Source of the DNA: Pseudomonas sp. MF4836
GTDB lineage: Bacteria > Pseudomonadota > Gammaproteobacteria > Pseudomonadales > Pseudomonadaceae
DNA length: 64,000 nt
Reading direction: 5' to 3'
NCBI RefSeq assembly: GCF_002018875.1
Contig: NZ_MVOL01000015.1
Coordinates: forward strand, 62,001 to 126,000
Shown: piece after piece, positions 1 to 8,551 of the stretch
How the letters are laid out: each line of letters opens with the position of its first letter
How positions within the stretch are numbered: position 1 is the first letter of the stretch
Notes under the pieces: generated by a model
What the model saw: the letters and a program-made list of their open reading frames with translations, nothing else
Database searches by the model: none
Told to the model about the DNA's origin: nothing
Program-made: the position numbers and the translations under genes

Positions 1-820
1 GCAGCGCTTGCAGCCGTGGCGGAAAATTTTGCGGCCGACCGTCCAGCGGAGTCAGGCCGGCACCGGTAAGAATCAGCGCCAGTTGCTGGACGTCCTGCTG
101 GCTGTAGCCGGCGCCGACGCCCAGGGTGTGCAGCTCCATCAGTTCGCGGGCGTAGTTTTCATTGACCTTGCCCTTGGCGTTTTGTGCGTTGTCGAGGTAT
201 TGCAGCATGGCCGGGCTTTTCAGGGTGGCCAGCAGCAGGTCCTGGAAGCGCCCCAGGGCGTGGGGGCGAATGGCGTTTTCGACGTAATCGGCACTGAGGA
301 TCCGCACCTGGCCCTTGCCCTGGAAGACGCTGAAGTGGTTGAGCCAGAACACCACCAACTGCTCCTTGAGCTGGTTGGGGCCATAGATCGCGTGCAGCAG
401 CACGCCAGCGCGCGCCTGCTCGGCCAGGGCATTGGCCTGCTGCTGGTCGGCCTTCCGGGCTGCGATTTTGGCGTCGCCATCGGGCAGGGCCTTGAGCTGC
501 TCCTGACGCTCCTTGTAGTTTTGCAACAGCTCCGCCGCCGGGGTGGTCAACGCCGGGTAGCTGCGCAGCAGATCATTGATCGGGGCCGGCAGCGGGTCGT
601 TGATCCGGTCGGCCAACTGGGCCTCCAGCAGGCCCTGGCGCCCGAGGCTGTGCAAGCGTTTGAGGTTGGCGGCGTCGAGGTCGAAACCGTCGCGCCGCAG
701 CCAGGCAATATCGTCCGCGCTCAGGGCCGCAGGCTGGCTGGCCAGGGCCAGGGTGGGGAGTATCAGCAGCAGGCAGGCCGTCCGGCTCAGGGCCTGCTTG
801 ATCAGTAATGGCACATGCAT
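1..820 (-). CDS. DUF1800 domain protein (partial, C-terminus outside window)
   Basis: Open minus-strand frame running off the left edge; 273 codons are visible. It starts at ATG 820 with a signal peptide (hydrophobic run about residues 8-27, then ALASQ). The segment around residues 150-160 reads VVFWLNHFSV, a hallmark of the DUF1800 family, followed by NYARELMELHTLGVG. Such proteins are exported, of unknown function, and are often encoded just upstream of a DUF1501 (twin-arginine, sulfatase-like) partner; that position lies beyond the window. The long open frame on the opposite strand here is a shadow of this gene. Family assignment is confident; the function is unknown. Confidence 0.8.
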   Translation of the reverse strand, partial: MHVPLLIKQALSRTACLLLILPTLALASQPAALSADDIAWLRRDGFDLDAANLKRLHSLGRQGLLEAQLADRINDPLPAPINDLLRSYPALTTPAAELLQNYKERQEQLKALPDGDAKIAARKADQQQANALAEQARAGVLLHAIYGPNQLKEQLVVFWLNHFSVFQGKGQVRILSADYVENAIRPHALGRFQDLLLATLKSPAMLQYLDNAQNAKGKVNENYARELMELHTLGVGAGYSQQDVQQLALILTGAGLTPLDGRPQNFPPRLQAL

Positions 821-1311
821 AGTAGGCCGTTCCCAGGCTGGAGAAGACATCGACACCCGCCCGTTCAGTGTCTACCTCCCGGGCTGACGCGTTGCTGAAG
901 ATCGACTATTTATTTACGTGCGTACCGGGGCTTGAGTAACGCCTCGGCAAGGCGGGTGATTGGTTGCTCCATAAGCGTCAGGCGCCAGATTGAAATACGG
1001 CTTGTTTGATGCAGGGCACGGTTTTCAAGGCGTTGCCGGTTTTGACGGTGTTGCGCCAAGGACTTTTCAGCCGGCCCGGGCTCTGGCGAAGGGTCTGGAA
1101 CCTGTGTTTCAGGCCTGTGCCCCAGGGGCGGAAAAAGACCGTCGGTCCGACGGACGGAATTGGCAAGCTTAGGTGACTGCGGCATCCTGTCGGCTAGTAT
1201 CGCAATGCCATTACCGCAACACTATTGCTCCCCTTTCCCAGTGCCAACCTGGCACCCCTGCGAGATAGGTTTTTGTCGTGAAAATCCGCTTATCCCTGTC
1301 CAAGCGCTTGT
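821..1311. other. Intergenic region, no gene seen
   Basis: 491 bp between two divergently oriented genes, so it should hold both promoters. Short open frames here have no ribosome binding site and no recognisable product. The only structure noted is a dyad CCGTCGG-T-CCGACGG at 1139-1153. A 15-codon GTG frame (1278-1322) overlaps the start of the next gene, probably by chance. Confidence 0.5.
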
Positions 1312-3090
1312 ATGCCCGATAAGGCTCTGGCCGAGGAGCAGCGGCTGGCTGCTCTCTATGCTCTGGAATTGCTGGACACTGCCCGTTGCGAGAATTTTGA
1401 TCGGATCTGCCGTATGGCCGCCGAGTATTTCAAGGTGCCCATGGCCCTGATTACCCTGGTGGACCGTGACCGGCAGTGGTTCAAGTCACGGGTGGGGTTC
1501 ACGGTCGATGAGACCCCGATCGAACAGTCGTTCTGCGCTTACACGGTGAATGCGCGGGAGGTGTTCGAGGTGGAGAACGCCTACCGCGATGTGCGTTTTT
1601 TCAATAACCCGCTGGTCACCGAGGAGCCGGGCATTCGCTTCTATGCCGGCGCGCCGTTGCTGACGTCCTCGGGGCATGCGATTGGCAGTTTATGCGTAAT
1701 CGACAAGTCGCCACAGCAGCTCAACGCTGCCGAGCGTCAGCAACTGCGTGACCTGGCCTCGATGGTGATGGAGCAGATCGAGCTGCGCCAGCGCCTGCGC
1801 CGCCTTGACCCGGTGACCGGCCTGCCCAATCGCGAGCAGTTCCATAGTGACCTGCTGGACCTGGTCGAGCAGCATCCCGGCGAAAAACGCGTGCTGGTGC
1901 TGATCGATGCGGTGGACATGGCCCTGGCCCACGAGTTGACCCTGGCGATGGGCATGTCGCCGTTCGAGACCATCGTTCGTTTCGTGGCGCAGCAGTTGCA
2001 GAACTACCTGGGGCGTCACGTGCGGATTTATCACGTGTCGGTCAAGCGCTTCGGTTTCCTGCTGCCGGCGGGTACAGCGAGCCTCGATCAGTTTCTCGAT
2101 GCCCTGGTCAGCCGCTTGCGGCGACGGCCGCCGAAGCTGGATCTGCCGATCGTGCCAGGCGTCTGTGCCGGCACGGTGGAATTCGGTATCGACTCGCCAT
2201 CGGTCCAGGATGCGTTGCGCAAGGCCATGTTCGCCCTGGAACTGGCGAACATGCGCCGTACGTGCTGGGCCCACTACGATGTGGTGCGCGACCAGGCGTA
2301 TCGCCGGGCATTCAACCTGGCGTCGGACATCAACGAAGCCCTGGAGACGGGCCAGATCTACCTGATGTTCCAGCCGCGCTTTGCCCTGCCTGATGGGGCG
2401 CAGGTCAGTGCCGAGGCGCTGATCCGCTGGGAGCATCCGCGCCTCGGCCTGATCTCGCCGGCCGAGTTCATTCCGGTGATGGAGCGCAACGCGCTGATCC
2501 ACCGCGTCACCCATTGGGTGATCGATGCGGTGTTGAGCAAGTTGCAGTGCTGGAGCCTGACCCAGGTCAGCAAGCTGTCGATCAACCTGTCGCCCAAGGA
2601 CTTTGAAGACCAGGACATCGCCGAAGTCCTCAGGCATGCCTGTGAACGCCACGGCATCGACCCGCAGCGGCTTGAGGTGGAAATTACCGAAGGCGCCTGG
2701 CTGCGCTCCAACCCGCGGGTGCTGGCGCAACTGACCAAGATTCGTGAGTTGGGCATGGACGTGGCCATCGATGACTTCGGCTCCGGTTACAGCAACTTCG
2801 CCTATTTGCATCAGATCCCGGCCAATGTGGTGAAGCTCGATAAGTCCATGGTCACCGACATCGAAAGCAACGTGCAGCACCAGAAAATCACCCGTTCGGT
2901 GATCAGCCTGGCCCGCGAACTGGGTTACCGCACCGTGGCCGAAGGCATCGAAAGCTTCAAATGCCTGCAGATGTTGCGTTCATTTGGCTGCGACGAGGCC
3001 CAGGGCTATTTTCTCGCCCGGCCGATGCAACAGGAGCGGTTCCTGGCCTGGAGCGGGGCTGATCGTTTCCCCCTGGGCCGGGGCTTTTAA
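1312..3090 (+). CDS. GAF - degenerate GGDEF - EAL cyclic-di-GMP phosphodiesterase
   Basis: 592 aa, cytosolic with no membrane segment. Order: GAF-type sensor (about 20-150, FDRICRMAAEYFKVPMALIT then QSFCAYT and AGAPL), a GGDEF fold (about 165-310) and an EAL domain (about 340-585). The GGDEF active site is replaced by SVKRFGFLL, so no diguanylate cyclase activity is expected. The EAL domain keeps EALIRW (EAL at 368-370), DDFGSGYS (487 onward), KLDKS, VAEGIES and QGYFLARP, so it is probably an active phosphodiesterase lowering c-di-GMP under control of the GAF domain. The ligand is unknown. The start at 1312 has a weak Shine-Dalgarno sequence. Confidence 0.88.
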   Translation: MPDKALAEEQRLAALYALELLDTARCENFDRICRMAAEYFKVPMALITLVDRDRQWFKSRVGFTVDETPIEQSFCAYTVNAREVFEVENAYRDVRFFNNPLVTEEPGIRFYAGAPLLTSSGHAIGSLCVIDKSPQQLNAAERQQLRDLASMVMEQIELRQRLRRLDPVTGLPNREQFHSDLLDLVEQHPGEKRVLVLIDAVDMALAHELTLAMGMSPFETIVRFVAQQLQNYLGRHVRIYHVSVKRFGFLLPAGTASLDQFLDALVSRLRRRPPKLDLPIVPGVCAGTVEFGIDSPSVQDALRKAMFALELANMRRTCWAHYDVVRDQAYRRAFNLASDINEALETGQIYLMFQPRFALPDGAQVSAEALIRWEHPRLGLISPAEFIPVMERNALIHRVTHWVIDAVLSKLQCWSLTQVSKLSINLSPKDFEDQDIAEVLRHACERHGIDPQRLEVEITEGAWLRSNPRVLAQLTKIRELGMDVAIDDFGSGYSNFAYLHQIPANVVKLDKSMVTDIESNVQHQKITRSVISLARELGYRTVAEGIESFKCLQMLRSFGCDEAQGYFLARPMQQERFLAWSGADRFPLGRGF

Positions 3091-3108
3091 GGGCTGCTGC
3101 CGGGGCGC

Positions 3109-4026
3109 TTATTGGGCCTGGCCCAGCGCCTTGGCCATGGCCTTACCGGCCAGGGCATGGACCTTGCGGGTCGGGTGCCATTCATCCCAATAGAAATAGG
3201 CATCTGGCCGGCTGCATGCGGTTTGCACTTGCGGGTAGGTCGGCTGGCACGGTTGATCGAGCTGGCTCAGGCCTTCTGCCGCCGCATTGCGGCGTAACCG
3301 GTCGCTGAAGGCGATGTGGTCGAAGTAGGTGATATCGACTCCCCATTGCTTGCCATCGGCAACCAGCCGGCCGGGCAATTGTTGTTGCAACAGCTGCTGA
3401 TAGGTTCGGGCCTGCTCGGCCTGGCCGCCAGCGACCACCGCCGGGCCATGGCTCAGGTCGGTGCTGCCCACCACCATAAAATGCCTGGCCCCGGCCTTGG
3501 CCAAGCGGCCGACGGCACTGCGGATATTGTCGATGCTGCTGGCGGCCAGATCGGCGACAGGTTCCTTGTGGGCGAAGTCGGCGTATTCGAAGAAGTCGTT
3601 GGCGGAAATAAAGATGAAGTACAGCGCCTGGGGATCAGCCTTGCCGCCCTTGGCGCTGGTCAGGTAGGCATCGATCTGCCCGGAAACACCGGTGTCGCGG
3701 TAGGGCGTCATCCAGGCGTAGTAGTTGTTGTGGCCACTTTTTGCGCCGCCGACGGCGAAGTCACTCAGGGCCAGATCAAGCTCCTGGGCCAGCACTTCCA
3801 CAGCGGTCGGGCCATTGCTCCAGCGCCCCTTCCAGTACAGATCACCGGGCAGGCGCTGGGCGTCCTTGACCTGCTGCGCCAGCATCTCCCGGGTCAGTTG
3901 GTCGCTGGCACCGTTATCGGAATAGCTGTCACCGAAGGCGTAGAGGTGATCGAACCGGGGGCTGGCCAGGCAACTGCCGGCGGCCAGCGAGAGGACAAGC
4001 AAGGGGGCGAGCAGGGAAGGGCGCAT
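3109..4026 (-). CDS. GDSL/SGNH-family secreted esterase or phospholipase
   Basis: 305 aa with an N-terminal signal peptide (LLAPLLVLSLAAGSCLAS). Block I reads YAFGDSYSDNG with the catalytic Ser; block III reads FIFISANDFFEY with the Asn; the C-terminal block reads WDEWHPTRKVH with the Asp and His of the triad. This pattern matches the thermolabile-hemolysin/lecithinase-like SGNH hydrolases. It is probably exported to the periplasm or beyond and cleaves ester bonds of lipids or small esters; the substrate cannot be read. It converges with the upstream EAL gene (19-bp gap). The Shine-Dalgarno before ATG 4026 is poor, so the start is less certain than the family. Confidence 0.83.
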   Translation of the reverse strand: MRPSLLAPLLVLSLAAGSCLASPRFDHLYAFGDSYSDNGASDQLTREMLAQQVKDAQRLPGDLYWKGRWSNGPTAVEVLAQELDLALSDFAVGGAKSGHNNYYAWMTPYRDTGVSGQIDAYLTSAKGGKADPQALYFIFISANDFFEYADFAHKEPVADLAASSIDNIRSAVGRLAKAGARHFMVVGSTDLSHGPAVVAGGQAEQARTYQQLLQQQLPGRLVADGKQWGVDITYFDHIAFSDRLRRNAAAEGLSQLDQPCQPTYPQVQTACSRPDAYFYWDEWHPTRKVHALAGKAMAKALGQAQ

Positions 4027-4174
4027 GGGCGAGGTCTACGGTAGGAGGCGAGGTTTTATCGTAGAAGGTTCTGCCCCCGCCCCTGCGCTGGTTACGACCT
4101 GGGCGTAGTTGTGCTCGCCGGGAAGTATCCGGCGGCGACACGGTCCGGTGGCGGTCCGCCGGCGTGCCGAGTGC

Positions 4175-4582
4175 TCAAGCCTGCTGCAACACCTTGAGCG
4201 CGGCAGAAGCCAGGAACCCCGAGCGGCTTTTTTCCTCGGGGTGATGCAATACATAGTCGTCGATGCGGTTCAGCAGGTAGCCGGGCAGGGTGATGTTGAG
4301 CTTCTGGGCCTTGCCCAGGTATTTGTGTACATCGATATCGATCAGCGCCCAGGTACAACCGGCGTACTGCGGGTTGCTGGCATGCAGGGTGACCTTGTTC
4401 GCCACCGGTATGGCGGCGCCGGTTTCGGCGAGGATCTCGAAGTGGCCTTCGATGGCTTCGCGGGCCATGGCCATGGCATCGTCCAGGTCATCGCCGGCCG
4501 AAAAACAGCCGGGAATATCCGGTACTTCCACGCCCCAGGCGTGTTGCTCATCACCGCTGGAGATCGCAATCGGGTACAGCAT
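4175..4582 (-). CDS. hicB: HicB-type antitoxin
   Basis: 135 aa. The N-terminal half is the HicB RNase H-like fold (YPIAISSGDEQHAWGVEVPDIPGCFSAGD...AMAREAIEGHFEILAE). The C-terminal half (LNITLPGYLLNRIDDYV...SRSGFLASAALKVL) looks like a ribbon-helix-helix DNA-binding domain. HicB antitoxins of this long type neutralise HicA and repress their own operon. It is the second gene of the pair, 34 bp after hicA, with a good ribosome binding site (AGGGAGGACC) before ATG 4582. Confidence 0.92.
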   Translation of the reverse strand: MLYPIAISSGDEQHAWGVEVPDIPGCFSAGDDLDDAMAMAREAIEGHFEILAETGAAIPVANKVTLHASNPQYAGCTWALIDIDVHKYLGKAQKLNITLPGYLLNRIDDYVLHHPEEKSRSGFLASAALKVLQQA

Positions 4583-4616
4583 GAGTCAGGTCCTCCCTAG
4601 GCGCTGCTGGCTGGAA

Positions 4617-4799
4617 TCACATCAGCAGCGCCTGTTTCAAAATACTGATGGCGGTCTTTTTCAGCAGGTCCTTTTTCGGATGAGGGATCGTCACCACCCC
4701 GGGTTTGCTCGGGTGCCTGAAGTGATGGTGGCTGCCTCGAATACGCACCAGGTACCCGCCATCCGCAACGATCTGACCGATCAGATACCGACTGTTCAC
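4617..4799 (-). CDS. hicA: HicA-type mRNA interferase toxin
   Basis: 60 aa, double-stranded-RNA-binding-like fold typical of HicA: ADGGYLVRIRGSHHHF, with the catalytic His in GSHH, then GVVTIPHPKKDLLKKT and SILKQA. It starts at GTG 4799 directly after AAGGAGG (4804-4810; 4-nt spacer). HicA toxins cleave mRNA and tmRNA independently of ribosomes and are held in check by HicB. Toxin first and antitoxin second is the usual hic order. Key residues are intact, so the pair looks functional. Confidence 0.92.
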   Translation of the reverse strand: MNSRYLIGQIVADGGYLVRIRGSHHHFRHPSKPGVVTIPHPKKDLLKKTAISILKQALLM

Positions 4800-5114
4800 A
4801 GCACCTCCTTGTGGTGTGAGTGGTGGTTACTGTACCCACAAAATATTAATGATCAACACCATAACCACTGCGCCTTGCAGCGGGCAGTTCAAGGGTAGGC
4901 AACTCCCGGCGGGGACGGCTGCTGGCTGTATTGCCGAATCCTTCATGGCGGGCGCCATGGACAGGGGCGTGGGTCACGGCGGCTCAAGGCGCGAAGCGGC
5001 CGACCGGTTCAGGTGCAGCCGCTGGAGGAGGCGGGGAGTTGGGACAGATCAGCCAGGGCCGCGTTTTTCACTGCGCGGTGCTGGCTGACTCATGACCGAT
5101 GGCGGGCGCTGTTA
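4800..5114. other. Intergenic region upstream of hicA
   Basis: 315 bp between hicA and the SnoaL-like gene, both on the minus strand. Apart from the candidate hicAB promoter at 4829-4856 no gene, repeat or clear terminator was recognised. Confidence 0.4.
4829..4856 (-). promoter_or_regulatory. Candidate sigma-70 promoter of hicAB
   Basis: On the minus strand TTGATC (4856-4851), a 16-bp spacer and TACAGT (4834-4829) lie about 30 bp before the hicA GTG. This is a plausible sigma-70 promoter in a locally AT-rich patch, recognised by eye only. Confidence 0.4.
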
Positions 5115-5657
5115 TCAGCTGGCCTCGCCATCCAGTACGTACCGGAGCACCGGCTTCAGCGCATCGAGGCTGGGGGCGGAGCGCGCCAGTTCTTCCGGGT
5201 TGCTCCAGGGGTAGTTGAGGTCCGACAACCAATCCATCACGGCCGGCAGGTCGCTAGCGGGCAGGGTTTCCATGTGTTCGATGGTGATGGTCAGGTGCTC
5301 GACGCGTTTCGATTGCCCGTGGAAGCGCCACTGATACAGGCCGCAGCCAACCCGCACCTGCCCGGTGCTCTTGTCGGACATGCCCACCAGCCAGGTGCAG
5401 TCGAAGGTCTCGGCATCGGCCTGGGGCGGGCGGCCCAGGCAGAAGGTGTAGACGTTCTCGAACGTCTGGCCGAAGCGGCTGACCAGCACCTCGGCAATGC
5501 CCTCCAGGCCTTCGACATGGGGCGGGAATGAAATCGAACCTGTTTTCACCACCATGTCCAGTACGGCCTGGGGCATAAAGGCCGAGTTGAGCAGGTACGG
5601 ACGATTGCCATCCTTTGCCAGCACGTAGTTTTGAATGGAAAGACGAGCTGTGTTCAT
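5115..5657 (-). CDS. SnoaL-like / NTF2-fold protein
   Basis: 180 aa, no signal peptide. The pattern of an N-terminal helical part followed by strands (TFCLGRPPQADAETFDCTWLVGMSD, QVRVGCGLYQWRFHG, RVEHLTITIEHMETLP) resembles the SnoaL/nuclear-transport-factor-2 cone fold used by polyketide cyclases, ketosteroid isomerases and many binding proteins. ATG 5657 follows AGGACACGCA. No catalytic residues can be assigned, and the neighbours (hicAB, tRNA-Gly) give no hint of a role. The reading frame is convincing; the fold is an inference. Confidence 0.6.
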   Translation of the reverse strand: MNTARLSIQNYVLAKDGNRPYLLNSAFMPQAVLDMVVKTGSISFPPHVEGLEGIAEVLVSRFGQTFENVYTFCLGRPPQADAETFDCTWLVGMSDKSTGQVRVGCGLYQWRFHGQSKRVEHLTITIEHMETLPASDLPAVMDWLSDLNYPWSNPEELARSAPSLDALKPVLRYVLDGEAS

Positions 5658-6153
5658 TGCGTGTCCTGAGGTGGGGGGAAATCAGACGGCTAGCGTGGTC
5701 GCTCGGCCGTTTTGGCGAGCGCTATTACAACGCGTGGATGGCAGGACAGCAATCGATCCAGGCGCACAAAATGGTCGAAATCCGGCGGGTCGATCCAGAC
5801 CTCCCAGTTCATCAGCCCTCCACGTGCAATCAGTTTTCTTGAAGCGATGGGTTCAGGCCTTGGGGTTGCTGCTATGCGTCGCCAGTAAACGGCGCGCCCA
5901 CGCCCTAGCCCGAGCGTTGCCGCCATCGGTGAAGCAATCACGGATATGAACATTCATGGGTTGCAATTCAAATGCCCCGAGCCGTTTTAGGCGCGCAGTG
6001 CATGGCTTGCGACTGAGAGGCGAAAGACTCAGGCCGCGTTCGAACAGCAGTGGTGGTTATGTTGCGTCACGTGGATGAACCCTGAGCAGGGCTGCGTGAC
6101 GGTCTCGCTCTGTACCCGGCAGATTTCAGGGGAGCAGCGAGTTAGAAGAGAAG
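5658..6153. other. Intergenic region, possible gene remnant
   Basis: 496 bp without a supported gene. A minus-strand open frame (5690-5953) has Pseudomonas-like codon use in its central part (from an internal ATG near 5820, MNWEVWIDPPDFDHF) but loses it toward the end and matches nothing recognised. It may be the relic of a small gene. Confidence 0.3.
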
Positions 6154-6227
6154 TGGAGCGGGTGAAGGGAATCGAACCCTCGTTATCAGCTTGGGAAGCT
6201 GGAGTAATGCCATTATACGACACCCGC
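6154..6227 (-). tRNA. tRNA-Gly (anticodon CCC)
   Basis: 74 nt on the minus strand including the encoded CCA. The 7-bp acceptor stem is GCGGGTG/CACCCGC (6221-6227 with 6158-6164). The anticodon loop is TTCCCAA, giving CCC, and the T-loop GGGTTCGATTCCC is intact. It decodes GGG glycine codons. Confidence 0.96.
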
Positions 6228-6319
6228 TCGGAACGGCTGACTTTGTACCAGATGTGGCAACGGATTTGAAGTTTTTCTTTGCAGAACCTGCATTTGCGTG
6301 AAATGCCAGCGAGCAGTCT

Positions 6320-6384
6320 ATCGCGGGCAAGCCGGCTCCTGGGGCGGCGGTGAGCGGCTCAGGAGTGGGGGCTTGCCTGCGATG
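6320..6384. repeat. REP element pair (inverted)
   Basis: ATCGCGGGCAAGCCGGCTCCT (6320-6340) and its imperfect inverse AGGAGTGGGGGCTTGCCTGCGATG (about 6361-6384) face each other across 20 bp. The core (CGCGGGCAAGC/GGCTCCT) is that of the repetitive extragenic palindromes scattered through fluorescent pseudomonad genomes. The pair lies just past the 3' end of phaG, where it could fold in the mRNA and act as an end or stabiliser. Confidence 0.75.
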
Positions 6385-6392
6385 ACGCTGTT

Positions 6393-7277
6393 TCAGATCG
6401 CCAGTGCATGGTGGTCCTGTACGTAGTGATAGCGCGCACGGCTTTCGTGCTGAGAAGGCTTGAGGAAGCCCATGAGTGCCTGGCGGCTGTCTCGGCAGGC
6501 AGCTTTATGCTCCATGTCGAGGAAGTGCCCGGTGGCCTGGATGGTGCTGAAGCTTGAGTGCTGCACGTGGTTGGCGAAGAGCTTGGCATCACTGGCCGCG
6601 GTGTACTCGTCCCACTCGCCGTTCATGAACAGCACCGGCACGTCGATGGCTTTTGCCGCCTTGAGGTAGCACAGGCGATCGCTGTTGAGCACGTGGCTGA
6701 TATGAAAATGCATCTGCCCGTATTCGTGTTCGGCCAGGGTGCTGACGTGCCGGTAGTTGAAGCGCTTGAACAGTGATGGCAGGTGCTTGCCGATGGTGTC
6801 GTTGACCAGGTGCCCGACCCGATGACCGTCGCGGCTGCCGAGGTAATCGACACCGCGTTCGAGGTAGTCGCGCATCGGTTCGTTGATCACCGGCGAGAAC
6901 GAACTGATCACGGCCTTTTCGATGCGCCGTGGGCGGTGCGCCAGGGCCACCAGGGTGGCGGCTCCACCCCAGGAAAAGGACATCACGTGCTCGGCGGCAA
7001 AGTGGTCGATCAGCTCCAGCAGGATCTGCCCTTCGGCTTCCTTGGTGAGCATTTTTTCATGGCGGTTGTGGGCCTTGGAGCGACCGGCATAGGGCTGGTC
7101 GTAGAGCACCACATTGAATTGCGGGTGCAGGTTTTTCACCGTTTGGGCAAACGACGCAGTAGTGGCCATCGAGCCGTTGACCAAAATGATGGTCTTTTCT
7201 GCGGCGTCTGCGCGATAGAACTCCGTGTAAACCCGATACTGACCCTGTATATCCAGCACAGCGATTTCTGGCCTCAT
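6393..7277 (-). CDS. phaG: (R)-3-hydroxydecanoyl-ACP:CoA transacylase / thioesterase PhaG
   Basis: 294 aa alpha/beta-hydrolase fold protein very close to remembered PhaG sequences (MRPEIAVLDIQGQYRVYTEF at the start; ILVNGSMATTASF; SFSWGGAATL nucleophile region; NGEWDEYT acid region; ATGHFLDME with the His). PhaG diverts 3-hydroxyacyl chains from fatty-acid synthesis to medium-chain polyhydroxyalkanoate; the related RhlA makes the rhamnolipid precursor. An in-frame extension to 7460 exists, but ATG 7277 follows CCAGGAG with a 9-nt spacer and matches the family N-terminus, so it was chosen. It stands alone with no pha polymerase gene nearby, as is usual for phaG. Confidence 0.93.
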   Translation of the reverse strand: MRPEIAVLDIQGQYRVYTEFYRADAAEKTIILVNGSMATTASFAQTVKNLHPQFNVVLYDQPYAGRSKAHNRHEKMLTKEAEGQILLELIDHFAAEHVMSFSWGGAATLVALAHRPRRIEKAVISSFSPVINEPMRDYLERGVDYLGSRDGHRVGHLVNDTIGKHLPSLFKRFNYRHVSTLAEHEYGQMHFHISHVLNSDRLCYLKAAKAIDVPVLFMNGEWDEYTAASDAKLFANHVQHSSFSTIQATGHFLDMEHKAACRDSRQALMGFLKPSQHESRARYHYVQDHHALAI

Positions 7278-7607
7278 GTCATAAGACTCCTGGCAAGCGG
7301 GTATGCGCGCAATAGAGCTTGCACGTGATTTGTGACAGGTAGGCATACGCCTGGGAATCTTAGGGGGCCCATGTCGATCCGGTAAGGCAGGTCGACGGGT
7401 GTTGTTATAGGCGGGCATCTGCCGGTGGGAAGGCGGAGCCTGAGGGCTCACTGCCGGCAAAAGGTTTCTTAGAAGTATGGTGGTGACTCATCGGTCACAT
7501 TTTGGCCGACGGTCTGATTCAAGCAGGCCGAGGACGAACCCGCAAGTGCCGCCGGTAAATTGTTCGACACGTTCTGCCCAATGGTCATTCAGGCCCGGGA
7601 GCAGTGC
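7278..7607. other. phaG upstream region
   Basis: 330 bp between the rsuA stop and the phaG start, both on the minus strand; it should contain the phaG promoter. No promoter close to consensus, gene or strong terminator was recognised. Confidence 0.4.
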
Positions 7608-8300
7608 TCAGACCTGGTTGATTTCGGCCTCGGTCAGCGCCCGGTACTGGCCGGGGGCAAGCGCGTCGTCCAGAACCAGCGGCCCCATGCGTTCGCGGTG
7701 CAGGCGCAGGACTTTGTTGTTGAAGTGGCCGAACATGCGCTTGACCTGGTGATAGCGCCCTTCGACGATCGCCAGGCGTGCACGGCGCGGGCCGAGGATC
7801 AGCAATTCGGCGGGCTGGGTGGTGAGGTCTTCGAAGGCGAAATACAGGCCCTGGGCAAAGGTGCTGATGTACTCGGGGCCGAGTTCCTGTTCGGTCTCGA
7901 CGTAATAGACCTTTGGCAGTTTGGTCTGCGGCTGGGTCAGGCGGCGGGACCAGCTGCCGTCGTTGGTGATCAGCAACAACCCCGTGGTGTTGTAGTCCAG
8001 GCGCCCGGCGATGTGCAGGTGTTCCTTGTCCGGTTCATCCAGCAGATCGAGCACGGTACGGTGCTCCGGATCGCGGGTGGCACTGACGCAGCCCGCAGGT
8101 TTGTGCAGCATGAAATAGCGCGGTGGGGTCCCGGCCTGGAGCAACTCGTCATCCAGTTCCACGCGGCTGAACTCTCGCACCTGTGCATGGGGATCGCTGA
8201 TCGTCAGCCCGTCGATCCTGATGCGTTTTTGCACCAGCAGCAGGCGTACCTGTTGGCGGTTGAAGCGCGGCAGGTTACTGAGGAATCGATCAAGGCGCAT
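7608..8300 (-). CDS. rsuA: 16S rRNA pseudouridine(516) synthase RsuA
   Basis: 230 aa. An S4 RNA-binding domain (MRLDRFLSNLPRFNRQQVRLLL) is followed by the RsuA/RluB/E/F catalytic domain, with the catalytic Asp in AGRLDYNTTGLLLITNDG and the C-terminal motif EGRYHQVKRMFGHFNNKVLRLHRERMGPLVL. It converts U516 in helix 18 of 16S rRNA to pseudouridine during small-subunit assembly. The frame is open upstream to 8465, but ATG 8300 is where the S4 domain begins and gives the usual family length. Confidence 0.9.
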   Translation of the reverse strand: MRLDRFLSNLPRFNRQQVRLLLVQKRIRIDGLTISDPHAQVREFSRVELDDELLQAGTPPRYFMLHKPAGCVSATRDPEHRTVLDLLDEPDKEHLHIAGRLDYNTTGLLLITNDGSWSRRLTQPQTKLPKVYYVETEQELGPEYISTFAQGLYFAFEDLTTQPAELLILGPRRARLAIVEGRYHQVKRMFGHFNNKVLRLHRERMGPLVLDDALAPGQYRALTEAEINQV

Positions 8301-8332
8301 GGACAGGTGCAGGTCGGCAAGGGGCGGGCATT

Positions 8333-8551
8333 TTACTCGATAGGCCGGGCGGCTGCTTGCAACTGGGCTTCGACCTGGGCACAGCGCGGGCACAGGCAGG
8401 ACAGATTGCGCAGCTCCGGCGGCAGGGCCTGGAGCACCGCCGGGTCGATGCTGACGCCGTAGCACCAGCAGGCCTTGGTCGCGCTGCGTGGGTCGGCCAG
8501 GCTGCAGTCGTTGCGGGCGCCGCAGGCCGGGCAGAGTTCTGGTTTATTCAT
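8333..8551 (-). CDS. Small cysteine-rich CWC-family protein
   Basis: 72 aa containing six cysteines patterned as CPACG-x4-C, then ACWCYG and CLCPRC. This is the cysteine-rich CWC arrangement (small uncharacterised proteins, likely zinc-binding). ATG 8551 overlaps the stop of the upstream diguanylate cyclase by 8 nt (ATGAATAA), so the two are probably translationally coupled. The function is unknown. Confidence 0.78.
   Translation of the reverse strand: MNKPELCPACGARNDCSLADPRSATKACWCYGVSIDPAVLQALPPELRNLSCLCPRCAQVEAQLQAAARPIE

Noticed and set aside
1278..1322. 15-codon GTG leader peptide overlapping the EAL gene start
   Set aside because: No Shine-Dalgarno and no attenuator-like structure; likely chance.
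5690..5953. 87-codon minus-strand open frame
   Set aside because: No ribosome binding site, no family, and codon use is Pseudomonas-like only in part. Possible remnant, not called as a gene.
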